Shown here: in pieces, positions 51,389 to 59,596 of the stretch
How positions within the stretch are numbered: position 1 is the stretch's first letter
Layout: every line of letters begins with the position of its first letter
NCBI GenBank assembly: GCA_963695835.1
Contig: CAVOHR010000001.1
Coordinates: forward strand, 62,001-126,000
Source: VRUE01 sp963695835
GTDB lineage: Bacteria > Actinomycetota > Thermoleophilia > Solirubrobacterales > 70-9
Direction of reading: 5' to 3'
Length of the DNA stretch: 64,000 bases
Notes under the pieces: model-generated
What the model saw: the letters and a program-made list of their open reading frames with translations, nothing else
Databases searched by the model: none
Told to the model about the DNA's origin: nothing
Program-made: the position numbers and the translations under genes

Positions 51389-52171
51389 TATCTCCCCTTC
51401 CATTCAGGCTCGCGCTTCTCGAAGAACGCGCTGACGCCCTCGACGATGTCCTCGGTCGAGAAGGTGAGCGAGAGCTGCGAGCGCAGGTAGTCGAGCGCGT
51501 CGTCGACCGCCATGTCCTGCTGGCGGTACATCGCGTCGTGGCCGAGCCGCATCAGCACCGGGCTCTTCGAGGCCAGCTTGCCGGCCCAGTCGGCGACCGC
51601 GGCGTCGAACTCCCCCGCCGGGACGACCTTGTTGGCGAGCCCGAACTCGACCGCCTGCTCGGCGCTCAGCCGCTCGCCCAGCAGCATCATCTCGTTGACC
51701 TTCTTGCGCGGCACGTTGCGGTAGATGATCGCCATGATCATGTAGGGGAAGGCGCCGACGTTGATCTCCGGCGTGCCGAAGGTGGCGCCCTGCTTGGCGA
51801 TCAGCAGGTCGCAGGAGAGCGCGAGGCCCATCCCGCCCGCCAGCACGTGGCCGTTGGCGGCGCAGAGCGAGGGCTTGCCGAGCCGCGGCATCAGCCGGAA
51901 GAAATCAAGGAAATGATCAGACTGCAAAATGTTTGGCAACCAGCGGCACGTCGGCCGCGAAGCCGCCCAGATCGGCTCCAGCGCAGAACACCTTGTCCCC
52001 AGCGCCGGTGAGCACAATCGCACGCGCCTGCTCGTCGTCGCGGGCCCGCCTCATCGCGTCGACCAGCTCGACCAGCATCTGCCCGGAGAGCATGTTGCGC
52101 TTCTCCGGGTTGTTCAGGGTCACCGTGGCGACCCCCTCGGCGACCTCGTAGGTGACGACCTCGTAGTCCAT
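51388..52171 (-). pseudogene. Enoyl-CoA hydratase with a +1 frameshift
   Basis: The N-terminal part from ATG 52171 (VATVTLNNPEKRNMLSGQML, FCAGADLGGFAADVP) runs into a TGA at 51917. The C-terminal part (CAANGHVLAGGMGLALSCDL to EPEWKGR) continues in another frame. Removing one base from GCAGTCTGATC near 51921 restores AKHFASDHFLDFFR and a ~260-residue crotonase. The AT-rich CATTTTGCAGTCTGATCATT context is unusual for this DNA. Pseudogene, sequencing error or, less likely, programmed frameshifting. Confidence 0.8.
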
Positions 52172-52230
52172 CGGCGCGGGACCATAGCCGAACTCCGTTG
52201 AAAGTGGGAAGTGCTACTGTCCACGACGCT

Positions 52231-52281
52231 GACGTGCCGGTGGTTGAGTGCCCATATGGGGGGTCTAACTCCCGGCACGTC
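52231..52281. repeat. Palindromic element P2, copy d (intergenic)
   Basis: A 51-bp inverted repeat from GACGTGCCGGTGGTTGAGTG to TCTAACTCCCGGCACGTC with a central CCCATATGGG. Its reverse complement nearly equals copy b (15815-15864). It lies between the divergent enoyl-CoA hydratase and acyl-CoA dehydrogenase genes, so it may also influence their promoters. Confidence 0.8.
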
Positions 52282-52334
52282 TCCGCGGCGGCCCGCGCTG
52301 CCGACCGGTAACCAGCGAACGAGGAGAGAGATCA

Positions 52335-53552
52335 GTGGCGACCGCGACGACCGACGGCTCCAAAGTCATCAAGCCCGACCACGAGGCGGGCCGCAAGCAC
52401 TTCATCTTCAGCCAGGAGCACGAAGACCTGCGCGAGTCGATGCAGGCCTGGGTGCAGAAGGAGCTGTGGCCGCACCGCAACGAGTGGGAGGACAGCTACT
52501 GGCCCTCCGAGGCGATGAAGCGGGCCGGCGAGCTGGGCTTCCTCGGCCTCTGCTTCCCGGAGGAGTACGGCGGCCAGGGCGGCGACTACTACTACTCGCT
52601 GGTCCGCGCCGAGTGCATGAGCTACTCGGGCTCGGGCGGCACCAACATGGGTTTCGCGGTGCAGAGCGACATGGTGCTGCCGCCGATCCACCTGCTCGGC
52701 AGCGAGGAGCAGAAGCAGCGCTACCTCGTACCCGGGATCAAGGGCGAGAAGATCGGCTGCCTCGGGATCACCGAGCCGGGCGCCGGCTCCGACGTCGCGG
52801 GCATCCGCACCGCCGCGATCCGCGACGGCGACGAATACGTGATCAACGGCTCCAAGACCTTCATCACCAACGGCCCGCGCGCCGACTTCATCGTCCTCGT
52901 CGCGAAGACGGACCCCGAGGAGCGCCACGGCGGCATCACCCTGTTCGTCGTCGACCTGCGCGACGCCGGCGGCGAGACGGTCCCCGGCTTCACGGTCTCG
53001 GCCGAGCTGGAGAAGATGGGGATGCACGCCTCCGACACCGGCGAACTGGCCTTCGAAGACGTCCGCGTGCCGGCGGACGCCGTGCTGGGCGAGGTCGGCA
53101 AGGGCTTCTACCACATCGCCTGGGAGCTTCAGGGCGAGCGGCTGGTCGCCGCCGCCGGCTCCCACGCGGGGTGCGAACGGATGATCGAGAAAACGCTCGA
53201 GTACGCCAAGGAGCGCGAAGCCTTCGGCCGTCCGATCGGCAAGTTCCAGGCGATCCGCCACAAGTTCGCCGAGATGGCGACCAAGACCGAGGCGGCGAAG
53301 CAGTTCACCTACGCGACCGCCTGGCGCTTCGCCAACGGCGAGTACCCGGTGCGCGAGATCACGATGGCGAAGCTCTTCGCCTCCCGGGTCGGCTGCGAGG
53401 TCGCCGACGAGTGCATCCAGATCCTCGGCGGCTACGGCTACATGAAGGAGTACGAGATCGAGCGCGCCTACCGCGACGTCCGCCTCAACCGGATCGGCGC
53501 CGGCACCGACGAGGTGATGCTCGACGTGATCGGGCGGAGCTACGGGCTGTAG
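52335..53552 (+). CDS. Acyl-CoA dehydrogenase
   Basis: 405 aa from a GTG at 52335 with GAGGAGAG (52321-52328) upstream. FAD-binding ACAD fold: GITEPGAGSDVAGIRTAA, SKTFITNGPRADFIVL, REAFGRPIGKFQAIRH and CIQILGGYGYMKEYEIERAY. The residue before the GTDEV motif is Ala, not the Glu of medium-chain enzymes, so the catalytic base may lie elsewhere as in isovaleryl-CoA-type enzymes (inferred). It forms a functional group with the carboxylase and BKACE genes. Confidence 0.93.
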   Translation: MATATTDGSKVIKPDHEAGRKHFIFSQEHEDLRESMQAWVQKELWPHRNEWEDSYWPSEAMKRAGELGFLGLCFPEEYGGQGGDYYYSLVRAECMSYSGSGGTNMGFAVQSDMVLPPIHLLGSEEQKQRYLVPGIKGEKIGCLGITEPGAGSDVAGIRTAAIRDGDEYVINGSKTFITNGPRADFIVLVAKTDPEERHGGITLFVVDLRDAGGETVPGFTVSAELEKMGMHASDTGELAFEDVRVPADAVLGEVGKGFYHIAWELQGERLVAAAGSHAGCERMIEKTLEYAKEREAFGRPIGKFQAIRHKFAEMATKTEAAKQFTYATAWRFANGEYPVREITMAKLFASRVGCEVADECIQILGGYGYMKEYEIERAYRDVRLNRIGAGTDEVMLDVIGRSYGL

Positions 53553-54250
53553 GGCCGCGAGGGGGGCTCGGCCGAGTCCTCGAGCGGCAGGCAGACGGCG
53601 CAGAAGTCCTCCCCGAACGGGGTGAGCACGACGCTGCGGCGCACGGTGCGGGCGGTGCGCCCTCCCCCGGCCAGCGCCTCGGCGACCTCGGGCTGAGCCT
53701 CCAGCACCTGGTAGCGCCGCGCCTCCCTGATCGGCTCGCGTGAGAACCAGATCAGGCCCAGGCGGTGGAGATTGTTGAGGTACGCGTAGACGCGGTCGCC
53801 GTGACGGCAGCCGGCCTCCGCGGCGATCATCGTGCGGCCCTGGGCGATCAGCTCGGAGGCGAGCGGCAGGCCGGATCGGACGTCGACGGCCGGCTGTGAG
53901 CCGCTCTGGGCGAGGAAGCGGAGGATGCGGCCCTCGTCGGGCGCGAGCGATTCGAGGATCCGCATGTAGGCCGGGTGGGAGTTCCGGTCGAGGCCGATGT
54001 CGGCCGATTCGCGCAGCAGCTCCTCGCCACGCCGGCGCAGCGCCTCGGTGGAGGAGTCGGCGGCGCGGCGGCGCGGCGGCGCCGTCGCCGGCGCGGCGGC
54101 GGCGCCCCCGGTCGCCTCGCGGACCAGCCACGAGCCGGCCCTGGCGTAGGCCGCGGCCGCCGACCTGGCCCCGCGCAACCAGGTCGCGGCGGCGATCCTC
54201 CCCAGGCCCGGCGTCGCCCGCAACAGCTCTCTTCCCACCCCGTCGCTCAT
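53540..54250 (-). CDS. DUF4393 (Abi-alpha-like) family protein
   Basis: 236 aa. A Gly/Ala-rich N-terminus, then NSHPAYMRILESLAPDEGRI, LRFLAQSG, YLNNLHRLGLIWFSREPI and the C-terminal VLTPFGEDFCAVCLP, the pattern of DUF4393/Abi-alpha proteins. The original Abi-alpha name came from abortive infection, but no defence genes adjoin it here. Its start overlaps the DUF445 stop (ATGA), and its end overlaps the convergent dehydrogenase by 13 bp. Confidence 0.7.
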   Translation of the reverse strand: MSDGVGRELLRATPGLGRIAAATWLRGARSAAAAYARAGSWLVREATGGAAAAPATAPPRRRAADSSTEALRRRGEELLRESADIGLDRNSHPAYMRILESLAPDEGRILRFLAQSGSQPAVDVRSGLPLASELIAQGRTMIAAEAGCRHGDRVYAYLNNLHRLGLIWFSREPIREARRYQVLEAQPEVAEALAGGGRTARTVRRSVVLTPFGEDFCAVCLPLEDSAEPPSRPYSP

Positions 54251-55518
54251 CCGAAGATCGCCAGGTGTAGCAGGCCGGCGCCGAACCCGAGCACGGCGCC
54301 GTGCAGGTAGAGCAGCCACTCGTCCTCGCGCATCGCCGTGCGCAGCATCTCCGAGAAGTCCGCCGGCTCCATCCTGCGCATCCGCGCCGCGACGAACTCG
54401 CGGACGCCGCCGCTCTGCGCCCGGTTGAACTCCGCGTCGGTCAGCGGCGCCACCGTGTAGTCGGCCGCCTCGACCGCGACCGAGGAGCGGATCCGGTCGT
54501 ACCCCCGCCGGCCGACCGCCACCTGCACCGCGGGCCTGGTGCGGCCGACGGCCCGGTCGACCGCGGGGCGCAGGACGACCTCGATCATCTGCCTGGTGCG
54601 ATCGGAGTTGGGGCCGTACATCAGGTCCTCGGCCATGTTGCCCATCGTCACGATGTCGTCGGCGATGATGTCGGCGTAGACGCCCGCCACCTCCGGCTGG
54701 CGCTTGAGGAAGAGGCCCTGGATGCTGAGCGAGCCGATGCGCCGCGGGCGGACCGGCTCGAAGATCATCCGGATCCCCAGCAGGTTGGTGGTGTAGCCGA
54801 TCAGCACGCCCGCGATCGGCAAGACCCACCACTGGGTGAGGACCATCTCGGTCAGAAACGCGGTCGGGATGCCGAGGAGGAAGCCGAAGAAGAAGCCGAA
54901 GTTGACGATGAAGCGCAGCTCCCTGCGCCCGACCTCGAGGAAGATCCGGTTGGCCAGCGCGGGGTTGGCCTCGATCCGGTGGATCACCATCAGCTTGAGA
55001 TCGACGAGCTGGTCGATGTGCGTGCCGATCCGATCGGTGACCGAGCGGACGATCTGCGGCAGCTGCTCCTCGACGCGGGCGTGCACCGTCGCCCGCAGGC
55101 GCGGCGGCAGGTCATGCCAGAACTGCGGCCGCTCGCGCTCCATGATCCGCTCGACCAGGTCATGGATGTCGCCTCGGGCGGTGGCGAGGATGTGCTCGGC
55201 GATCGCCTCCGAATCGAGCTGCCGGTAGAAGTCGCCGACGCCGCCGAGCTTCGCGATCCCCTTGTCGACCGCGATCGAGCCCATCTTCGCCGCCCGCGAG
55301 GGGACGATCCCCTGCCAGCCGATCCCGCCCTGGCCGAGGCCGGGGATCTGCTGGATCCGGCGCGGCAGGAGGTTCGCGAGCGCCGCCAGGCCGGGCACCG
55401 TGAAGCCGGCGAAGCGCACCGGGTAGAAGAGCATCCAGACGCCCGTCCAGTTGGTCACGTAGCCGATCGCGCCGGTGAACAGCGGGATCGTGAGCAGGCT
55501 GAGCGTCTGGCTGTCCAT
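54247..55518 (-). CDS. DUF445-family membrane protein
   Basis: 423 aa. N-terminal span with IGYVTNWTGVWMLFYPVRF, a related GVLIGYTTNLLGIRMIFEPV in a second span near ~240, and an extended helical region between, the YheB/DUF445 layout. It ends in a further hydrophobic segment (LYLHGAVLGFGAGLLHLAIF). Function unknown; homologues are envelope or spore-membrane proteins. Co-translated with the DUF4393 gene. Confidence 0.85.
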   Translation of the reverse strand: MDSQTLSLLTIPLFTGAIGYVTNWTGVWMLFYPVRFAGFTVPGLAALANLLPRRIQQIPGLGQGGIGWQGIVPSRAAKMGSIAVDKGIAKLGGVGDFYRQLDSEAIAEHILATARGDIHDLVERIMERERPQFWHDLPPRLRATVHARVEEQLPQIVRSVTDRIGTHIDQLVDLKLMVIHRIEANPALANRIFLEVGRRELRFIVNFGFFFGFLLGIPTAFLTEMVLTQWWVLPIAGVLIGYTTNLLGIRMIFEPVRPRRIGSLSIQGLFLKRQPEVAGVYADIIADDIVTMGNMAEDLMYGPNSDRTRQMIEVVLRPAVDRAVGRTRPAVQVAVGRRGYDRIRSSVAVEAADYTVAPLTDAEFNRAQSGGVREFVAARMRRMEPADFSEMLRTAMREDEWLLYLHGAVLGFGAGLLHLAIFG

Positions 55519-55559
55519 GGCGATGGAGGGGATGGATCGGTCGGCTAGGGTCCCCCATT

Positions 55560-56738
55560 GTGAGCGTGATCAAGGATGCGGGCGTGCGGGCGACCCTGCC
55601 GCCCTTCGGCGAGGAGCACGACGAGCTGCGCGAGACGGTCAGCCGCTTCGTAACCAAGGAGATCGCCCCGCACGTCGACGAGTGGGAGGCGGCGCGCGAG
55701 TTCCCCCGCGAGCTGTACCGGCGCTGCGCCGAGCTCGGCTTCCTCGGCCTGAAGTTCCCCGAGCGCTACGGGGGCCAAGGGGGCACCCACCTGCACGACG
55801 CCGTCTGGGTCGAGGAGCTGGCCCGCTCCGGCGGCTCGGGGGGCGTCGCCGCGGGGCTCAACGCCCACGCCTCGATCGCGATGCCGCCGATCTTCAACTT
55901 CGGCAGCGAGGAGCAGAGGCAGCGCTGGATCGTGCCGGGGATCGCCGGCGAGAAGGTCGGCGCGCTGGGGATCACCGAGCCGGGCGCCGGCTCCGACGTC
56001 GCCGGCATCTCCACCTTCGCTCGGCGGGTCGACGGCGGCTACGTGGTCAACGGCGCCAAGACCTTCATCACCAACGGCGTCCGCGCCGACTTCCTCGTCT
56101 GCGCCTGCAAGACGAGGCAGGAGGGCGGCCACCACGGCATCTCCTTCCTCGTGCTGGAGCGCGAGATGCCCGGCTACGAGGTGGCGCGGAAGCTGGAGAA
56201 GATGGGCTGGCACTCATCCGACACCGGCGAGCTGTCCTTCACCGACGTCGAGGTGCCGGCGGAGAACCTGCTCGGCGGGGAGAACGAGGGCTTCAAGTTG
56301 ATCATGGCCAACTTCGCCTGGGAGCGGCTGCTGATGGCGATCGGCGCCGTCGGGGCGATGCAGCGGCTGATCGAGCTGACCGTCGACTACGCCCTCGAGC
56401 GCGAAGCCTTCGGCCGCCCGATCGGCAAGTTCCAGGCGATCCGCCACCAGGTCGCCGAGATGGCGACCAAGGCCGAGGCCGCCCGCGCCCTCACCTACAA
56501 CGCCCTCCGCCTCTTCCACGAGGGCCATGACTGCATCCGCGACGTCACCATGGCGAAGCTCGTAACCCAGCGCGCCGTCCTCGAGATCGCCGACCAGTCC
56601 CTCCAGATCCACGGCGGCTACGGCTACATGCGCGAGTACGGAATAGAGCGAGCCGTCCGCGACGCCCGCCTGGGCCCGATCGGCGGCGGCACCGACGAGG
56701 TGATGAAGGAGATCCTCGGCAAGCAGATGGGGCTGTAG
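55560..56738 (+). CDS. Acyl-CoA dehydrogenase
   Basis: 392 aa from a GTG at 55560; TAGGGT (55546-55551) is 8 bp upstream, pointing to a leaderless mRNA. Very similar in motif content to the enzyme at 52335 (GITEPGAGSDVAGISTFA, REAFGRPIGKFQAIRHQVAE, SLQIHGGYGYMREYGIERAV) and probably an old paralogue. Gly replaces Glu before GTDEV. Substrate chain unknown. Confidence 0.93.
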   Translation: MSVIKDAGVRATLPPFGEEHDELRETVSRFVTKEIAPHVDEWEAAREFPRELYRRCAELGFLGLKFPERYGGQGGTHLHDAVWVEELARSGGSGGVAAGLNAHASIAMPPIFNFGSEEQRQRWIVPGIAGEKVGALGITEPGAGSDVAGISTFARRVDGGYVVNGAKTFITNGVRADFLVCACKTRQEGGHHGISFLVLEREMPGYEVARKLEKMGWHSSDTGELSFTDVEVPAENLLGGENEGFKLIMANFAWERLLMAIGAVGAMQRLIELTVDYALEREAFGRPIGKFQAIRHQVAEMATKAEAARALTYNALRLFHEGHDCIRDVTMAKLVTQRAVLEIADQSLQIHGGYGYMREYGIERAVRDARLGPIGGGTDEVMKEILGKQMGL

Positions 56739-56748
56739 GGCGCAGGAC

Positions 56749-57174
56749 CTACCCCGGGTAGTCGTCGGGCAGAAGCCGGAAGGGGCGTCCGCCGGGTCCG
56801 CGCATGGCGCGGAAGTGACGGGCGTCGAAGGTGAGCAGGTCGATGACCTGATGCCGCTCGGCGAGAACGACGATCGACGCGTCTGCGAGGCCGACTTCCA
56901 GATCGGCGTAGCGACGAATCACGGCGGTGGCCGCCTTGACGTCGGTGCCGGTGAATTCAGCTACCTCATACGCCCCATCCGCTACCTCGTCGAGCAGGGC
57001 CAACTGGGCAGCCTGGCCGTGTCTTGTCGCGAGCATGTAGTCGAGCTCGGCTAAGACGAGGGGAGAGAACACGAACGGGCCGTCGAGCTCTTCGATGACG
57101 CGATGAACGTCGCGATGCCGCTCTGCGCTCGTGCTCGAGAGCTGAAGTGCCGCACTCGTGTCGACGAGGATCAT
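56749..57174 (-). CDS. vapC: VapC-type PIN-domain toxin ribonuclease
   Basis: 141 aa. PIN-domain acidic residues: Asp5 in MILVDTS, Glu in LVLAELDYML (~43), Asp in VGLADASIVVLAE (~97) and Asp in LTFDARHF (~116). It would cleave tRNA or rRNA when freed from its antitoxin. The ATG overlaps the antitoxin stop (ATGA), the classic vapBC arrangement. Confidence 0.9.
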   Translation of the reverse strand: MILVDTSAALQLSSTSAERHRDVHRVIEELDGPFVFSPLVLAELDYMLATRHGQAAQLALLDEVADGAYEVAEFTGTDVKAATAVIRRYADLEVGLADASIVVLAERHQVIDLLTFDARHFRAMRGPGGRPFRLLPDDYPG

Positions 57175-57407
57175 TCGCCGAATCCCTCGAGCGCCTCGTC
57201 GACTCGCTGAGGATTGTCGAGCACCGGGTCGTTCAGGGTGAAGAGGGGGCGCGGCTTGCGCCGGCGCAGACGATTCGACTCGAGGACATGGTCGACGCCC
57301 TCGCGAATCAGCTCCGCCTCCGTGCGGCGGGCCCGGTCGGCGATCTCTTCGAGGCCCTGCTTCTGCTCGTCGGTGAGGTAGATGGTCGTGCGCTTCACGC
57401 CATACAT
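57171..57407 (-). CDS. vapB: VapB-type ribbon-helix-helix antitoxin
   Basis: 78 aa from ATG 57407. KRTTIYLTDEQKQGLEEIAD (residues ~5-24) is a CopG-like ribbon-helix-helix, followed by RRTEAELIREGVDHVLESNR and a C-terminal toxin-binding tail (DEALEGFGE). It should neutralise VapC and bind the operon promoter just upstream. Confidence 0.87.
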   Translation of the reverse strand: MYGVKRTTIYLTDEQKQGLEEIADRARRTEAELIREGVDHVLESNRLRRRKPRPLFTLNDPVLDNPQRVDEALEGFGE

Positions 57408-57475
57408 CGTGCCATATGCAGTTGCGGTCATCGACAGTCCAAGGCCATGGGCCGAAGACTCTCCCCCCATGACGC

Positions 57476-57625
57476 TCACCGCGAGCGCCACCAGCGCTCG
57501 AGGCCGGCGACGATCAGCGGCCAGAAGCGGAGCAGCAGGATCACGGCGACGATCGCGACGATCGCGACCCAGCCTCCCCTGCCGAGCTGGTGGAAGAGCA
57601 GGCGCTGGCCGAGGGCGAGGGGCAT
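57476..57625 (-). CDS. Very small single-span membrane protein
   Basis: 49 aa: MPLALGQRLLFHQLGRGG, a membrane span (WVAIVAIVAVILLLRFWPLI) and a tryptophan/arginine-rich end ERWWRSR. No ribosome site is evident. The length, hydrophobicity and positive end look like a real small protein, but there is no family match. Confidence 0.45.
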   Translation of the reverse strand: MPLALGQRLLFHQLGRGGWVAIVAIVAVILLLRFWPLIVAGLERWWRSR

Positions 57626-57669
57626 CGGTTCGATGGTAGGGGGCGGCGGCAAGCGGGTAACGTGGTCGC

Positions 57670-58263
57670 ATGGAGGAGATCGTTCCCGGCGTCTTTCGCT
57701 GGCAGGCCGTCCATCCCAACATCCAGATGGAGGTCGGCTGCCACTTCGTCGCCGGCTCGGGGACGGCGATCGACCCGCTGCTGCCGGCCGAGGGGATCGA
57801 GTGGTTCGACGGGCGCGGCGTGGAGCGGGTCGTGCTCTCCAACCGGCACCACCTCCGGCACGCGCCGGCGCTGGCCGAGCGCTTCGGCTGCCCGATCCTC
57901 TGCCACGAGGCCGGGCTGCACGAGTTCGAGGACGGCCCGCAGGTCGGCGGCTTCGCCTTCGGCGACCGGCTCGCCGACGACGTCGTCGCCCTGGAGATGG
58001 ACGCGATCTGCCCCGAGGACACGGTGCTGCGGATCGAGGCGGGCGGCGGCGCGCTGCTCTTCGCCGACAGCCTGATCCACTACGGCGAGGTCGGCTTCGT
58101 CCCCGACGGCCTGCTCGGCGAGGACCCCGAGGGCGTCAAGCGCCGCGTGCGCGAGCGCTGCGCCGCGCTCCTCGACGAGGACTTCGAGCACCTGCTCTTC
58201 GCCCACGGCGAGCCGCTGCTCGGCGCCGGCCGCGAAGCGCTGCGGTCGGTCGCGGAGGGCTGA
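57670..58263 (+). CDS. Metallo-beta-lactamase-fold-like protein
   Basis: 197 aa; TAACGT (57658-57663) lies 6 bp before the ATG. The pattern VERVVLSNRHHLRHAPALAE and a later LLFADSLIH and HLLFAHGEPL suggest a metallo-beta-lactamase fold with a modified metal site (SNRHHLRH in place of HxHxDH). It could be a degenerate hydrolase or non-catalytic. Moderate family confidence. Confidence 0.6.
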   Translation: MEEIVPGVFRWQAVHPNIQMEVGCHFVAGSGTAIDPLLPAEGIEWFDGRGVERVVLSNRHHLRHAPALAERFGCPILCHEAGLHEFEDGPQVGGFAFGDRLADDVVALEMDAICPEDTVLRIEAGGGALLFADSLIHYGEVGFVPDGLLGEDPEGVKRRVRERCAALLDEDFEHLLFAHGEPLLGAGREALRSVAEG

Positions 58264-58266
58264 ACG

Positions 58267-58947
58267 CTGCCGTCACTGCGACGGATCGCCCCGGCGGTCG
58301 CCGTGCTGGCCCTCTGCGCCCTCGCCCTGCCCGCCGCGCCTGCCGGCGATGCCGCCTCGCCACGGCAGCTGCGCCCCCGTATCGTCCGCCGGCCGATCCC
58401 CTTCCCGCCGAAGCGCAAGCGCCAGATGGCCGCCTACTCCGAGCGCCATTACGGCGAACGGAGCTGGCGGCTGCGCCATCCCCGGGTGATCGTCGAGCAC
58501 GTCGCCGAGGCCGGCAGCACCGCCGCCGTCTACAACACCTTCGCCCCCGACGTCCCCGACCCGGAGCTGCACGAGCTGCCAAACGTCTGCGCCCACTTCG
58601 TCGTCTCCTCCTCCGGGCGGATCTTCCAGCTCGTCAACCTGCGGACCCGCTGCCGGCACACGGTCGGGCTCAACTGGACGGCGATCGGGATCGAGCACAC
58701 CGGCTTCGGCGACGCCGGCGTGCTCGGCGACCGCGCCCAGCTCCGCGCCTCGCTGCGGCTGACCCGCTACCTGCGCTGCCACTTCCGGATCAAGCTGCGC
58801 GACGTGATCGGACACAGCGAGAGCCTCAGCTCGCCCTACCACCGCGAGCGCGTCGCCGGCCTCCGCCACCAGACTCACGGCGACTGGAGCCACCGCTCGA
58901 TGCAGGTCTACCGCCGCAAGCTGAGGCGACTCGGCCCCTGCCCATAA
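58267..58947 (+). CDS. Secreted N-acetylmuramoyl-L-alanine amidase-like (PGRP/Amidase_2), probable CTG start
   Basis: 226 aa if translation begins at the CTG at 58267. That start gives a textbook signal peptide (LPSLRRIAPAVAVLALCALA...) and has GGAGGG (58254-58259) 7 nt upstream. The only ATG/GTG/TTG before the mature part, a GTG at 58303, would remove the positively charged n-region. The amidase_2 domain shows VYNTFAPDVPDPELHELPNV, CAHFVVSSSGRIFQLV, RCRHTVGLNWTAIGIEHTG and VIGHSES, with zinc-type His and Cys residues. Likely a cell-wall hydrolase. Confidence 0.8.
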   Translation: MPSLRRIAPAVAVLALCALALPAAPAGDAASPRQLRPRIVRRPIPFPPKRKRQMAAYSERHYGERSWRLRHPRVIVEHVAEAGSTAAVYNTFAPDVPDPELHELPNVCAHFVVSSSGRIFQLVNLRTRCRHTVGLNWTAIGIEHTGFGDAGVLGDRAQLRASLRLTRYLRCHFRIKLRDVIGHSESLSSPYHRERVAGLRHQTHGDWSHRSMQVYRRKLRRLGPCP

Positions 58948-58958
58948 GATGCCCGGCC

Positions 58959-59396
58959 GTGATCTACCTGCTGCGACACGGCGACGCCGAGCGGGGCGAC
59001 GGCGATGACGCGGCGCGGCGCCTGACCCCGGAGGGGGAACGGCAATCGGAAGCGGCGGGAGAGGCGCTGGCGGCGCTCGGCGTCTCGATCGACGCCTGCA
59101 TCACCAGCCCCAAGGTGCGGGCCGCCGACACGGCGCGGCTGGCCTGCGAAGTGCTCGGCATCGAGTCCGAGGCGGCGGAGGAGCTGGCCGGAGGCGGCTT
59201 CGACTCGCACGAGCTGATCGCCGGCCGCGGCGACGCGATCCTGGTCGGCCACAACCCCGACTTCAGCAACGAGATCGCCCGCCTCACCGGCGCCAAGGCG
59301 AAGATCCGCAAGGGCGGCCTGGCGATCGTCGACGACGGCACGCTGATCGCGCTACTGCGGCCCGAGGACCTCGCCGCGATCGCCGTCCGCGACTGA
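58959..59396 (+). CDS. SixA-type phosphohistidine phosphatase
   Basis: 145 aa from a GTG at 58959. Histidine phosphatase fold with the catalytic IYLLRHGDAERGD at the start and LVGHNPDFSNEIARL further on. SixA removes phosphate from histidines of phosphorelay proteins. TAAGAT (58945-58950), overlapping the amidase stop, is 8 bp upstream of the start, so it may have its own leaderless promoter. Confidence 0.9.
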   Translation: MIYLLRHGDAERGDGDDAARRLTPEGERQSEAAGEALAALGVSIDACITSPKVRAADTARLACEVLGIESEAAEELAGGGFDSHELIAGRGDAILVGHNPDFSNEIARLTGAKAKIRKGGLAIVDDGTLIALLRPEDLAAIAVRD

Positions 59397-59498
59397 GCGA
59401 ACGGCCCGTCCCCGGATGCCAAAAGCGCCCCGGCCTTTGCCCATGGGAGGCCGGGCGGCCGGGACGCTCTGGCGTCGCTCCAGTCGTGCGACGTGTAT

Positions 59499-59511
59499 TG
59501 TCTATCAGACA
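59499..59511. promoter_or_regulatory. Possible operator dyad
   Basis: TGTCT-ATC-AGACA is a perfect 5-3-5 dyad close to TATTGT, which resembles a -10 box. It could be a regulator site for the downstream SDR operon; no regulator is encoded nearby. Confidence 0.35.
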
Positions 59512-59532
59512 GCGCCGCAATCGTCCAGTCCG

Positions 59533-59596
59533 AGCCGGGGCAGGGGCGGGGCGAGGGCGGGGCAGGGCGAAGGCAGGGGCAGGGCAGGGGCGGTCG
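59533..59596 (+). other. G-rich tract with quadruplex potential
   Basis: Ten or more runs of three to four G separated by one to five bases on the plus strand (CCGGGGCAGGGGCGGGGCGA and similar units). The density exceeds that of the surroundings and would allow one or more G-quadruplexes in DNA or RNA. Confidence 0.6.

Noticed and set aside
52231..52281. P2 palindromes as integron attC sites (GTTRRRY and RYYYAAC motifs are present in copy d)
   Set aside because: The two motifs are in the wrong order for attC, they are absent in the other copies, and no integrase or cassette array is present.
53540..54250. DUF4393/Abi-alpha gene as part of a phage-defence island
   Set aside because: Neighbours are a DUF445 membrane protein and acyl-CoA dehydrogenases; nearby vapBC alone is not enough to call a defence system.
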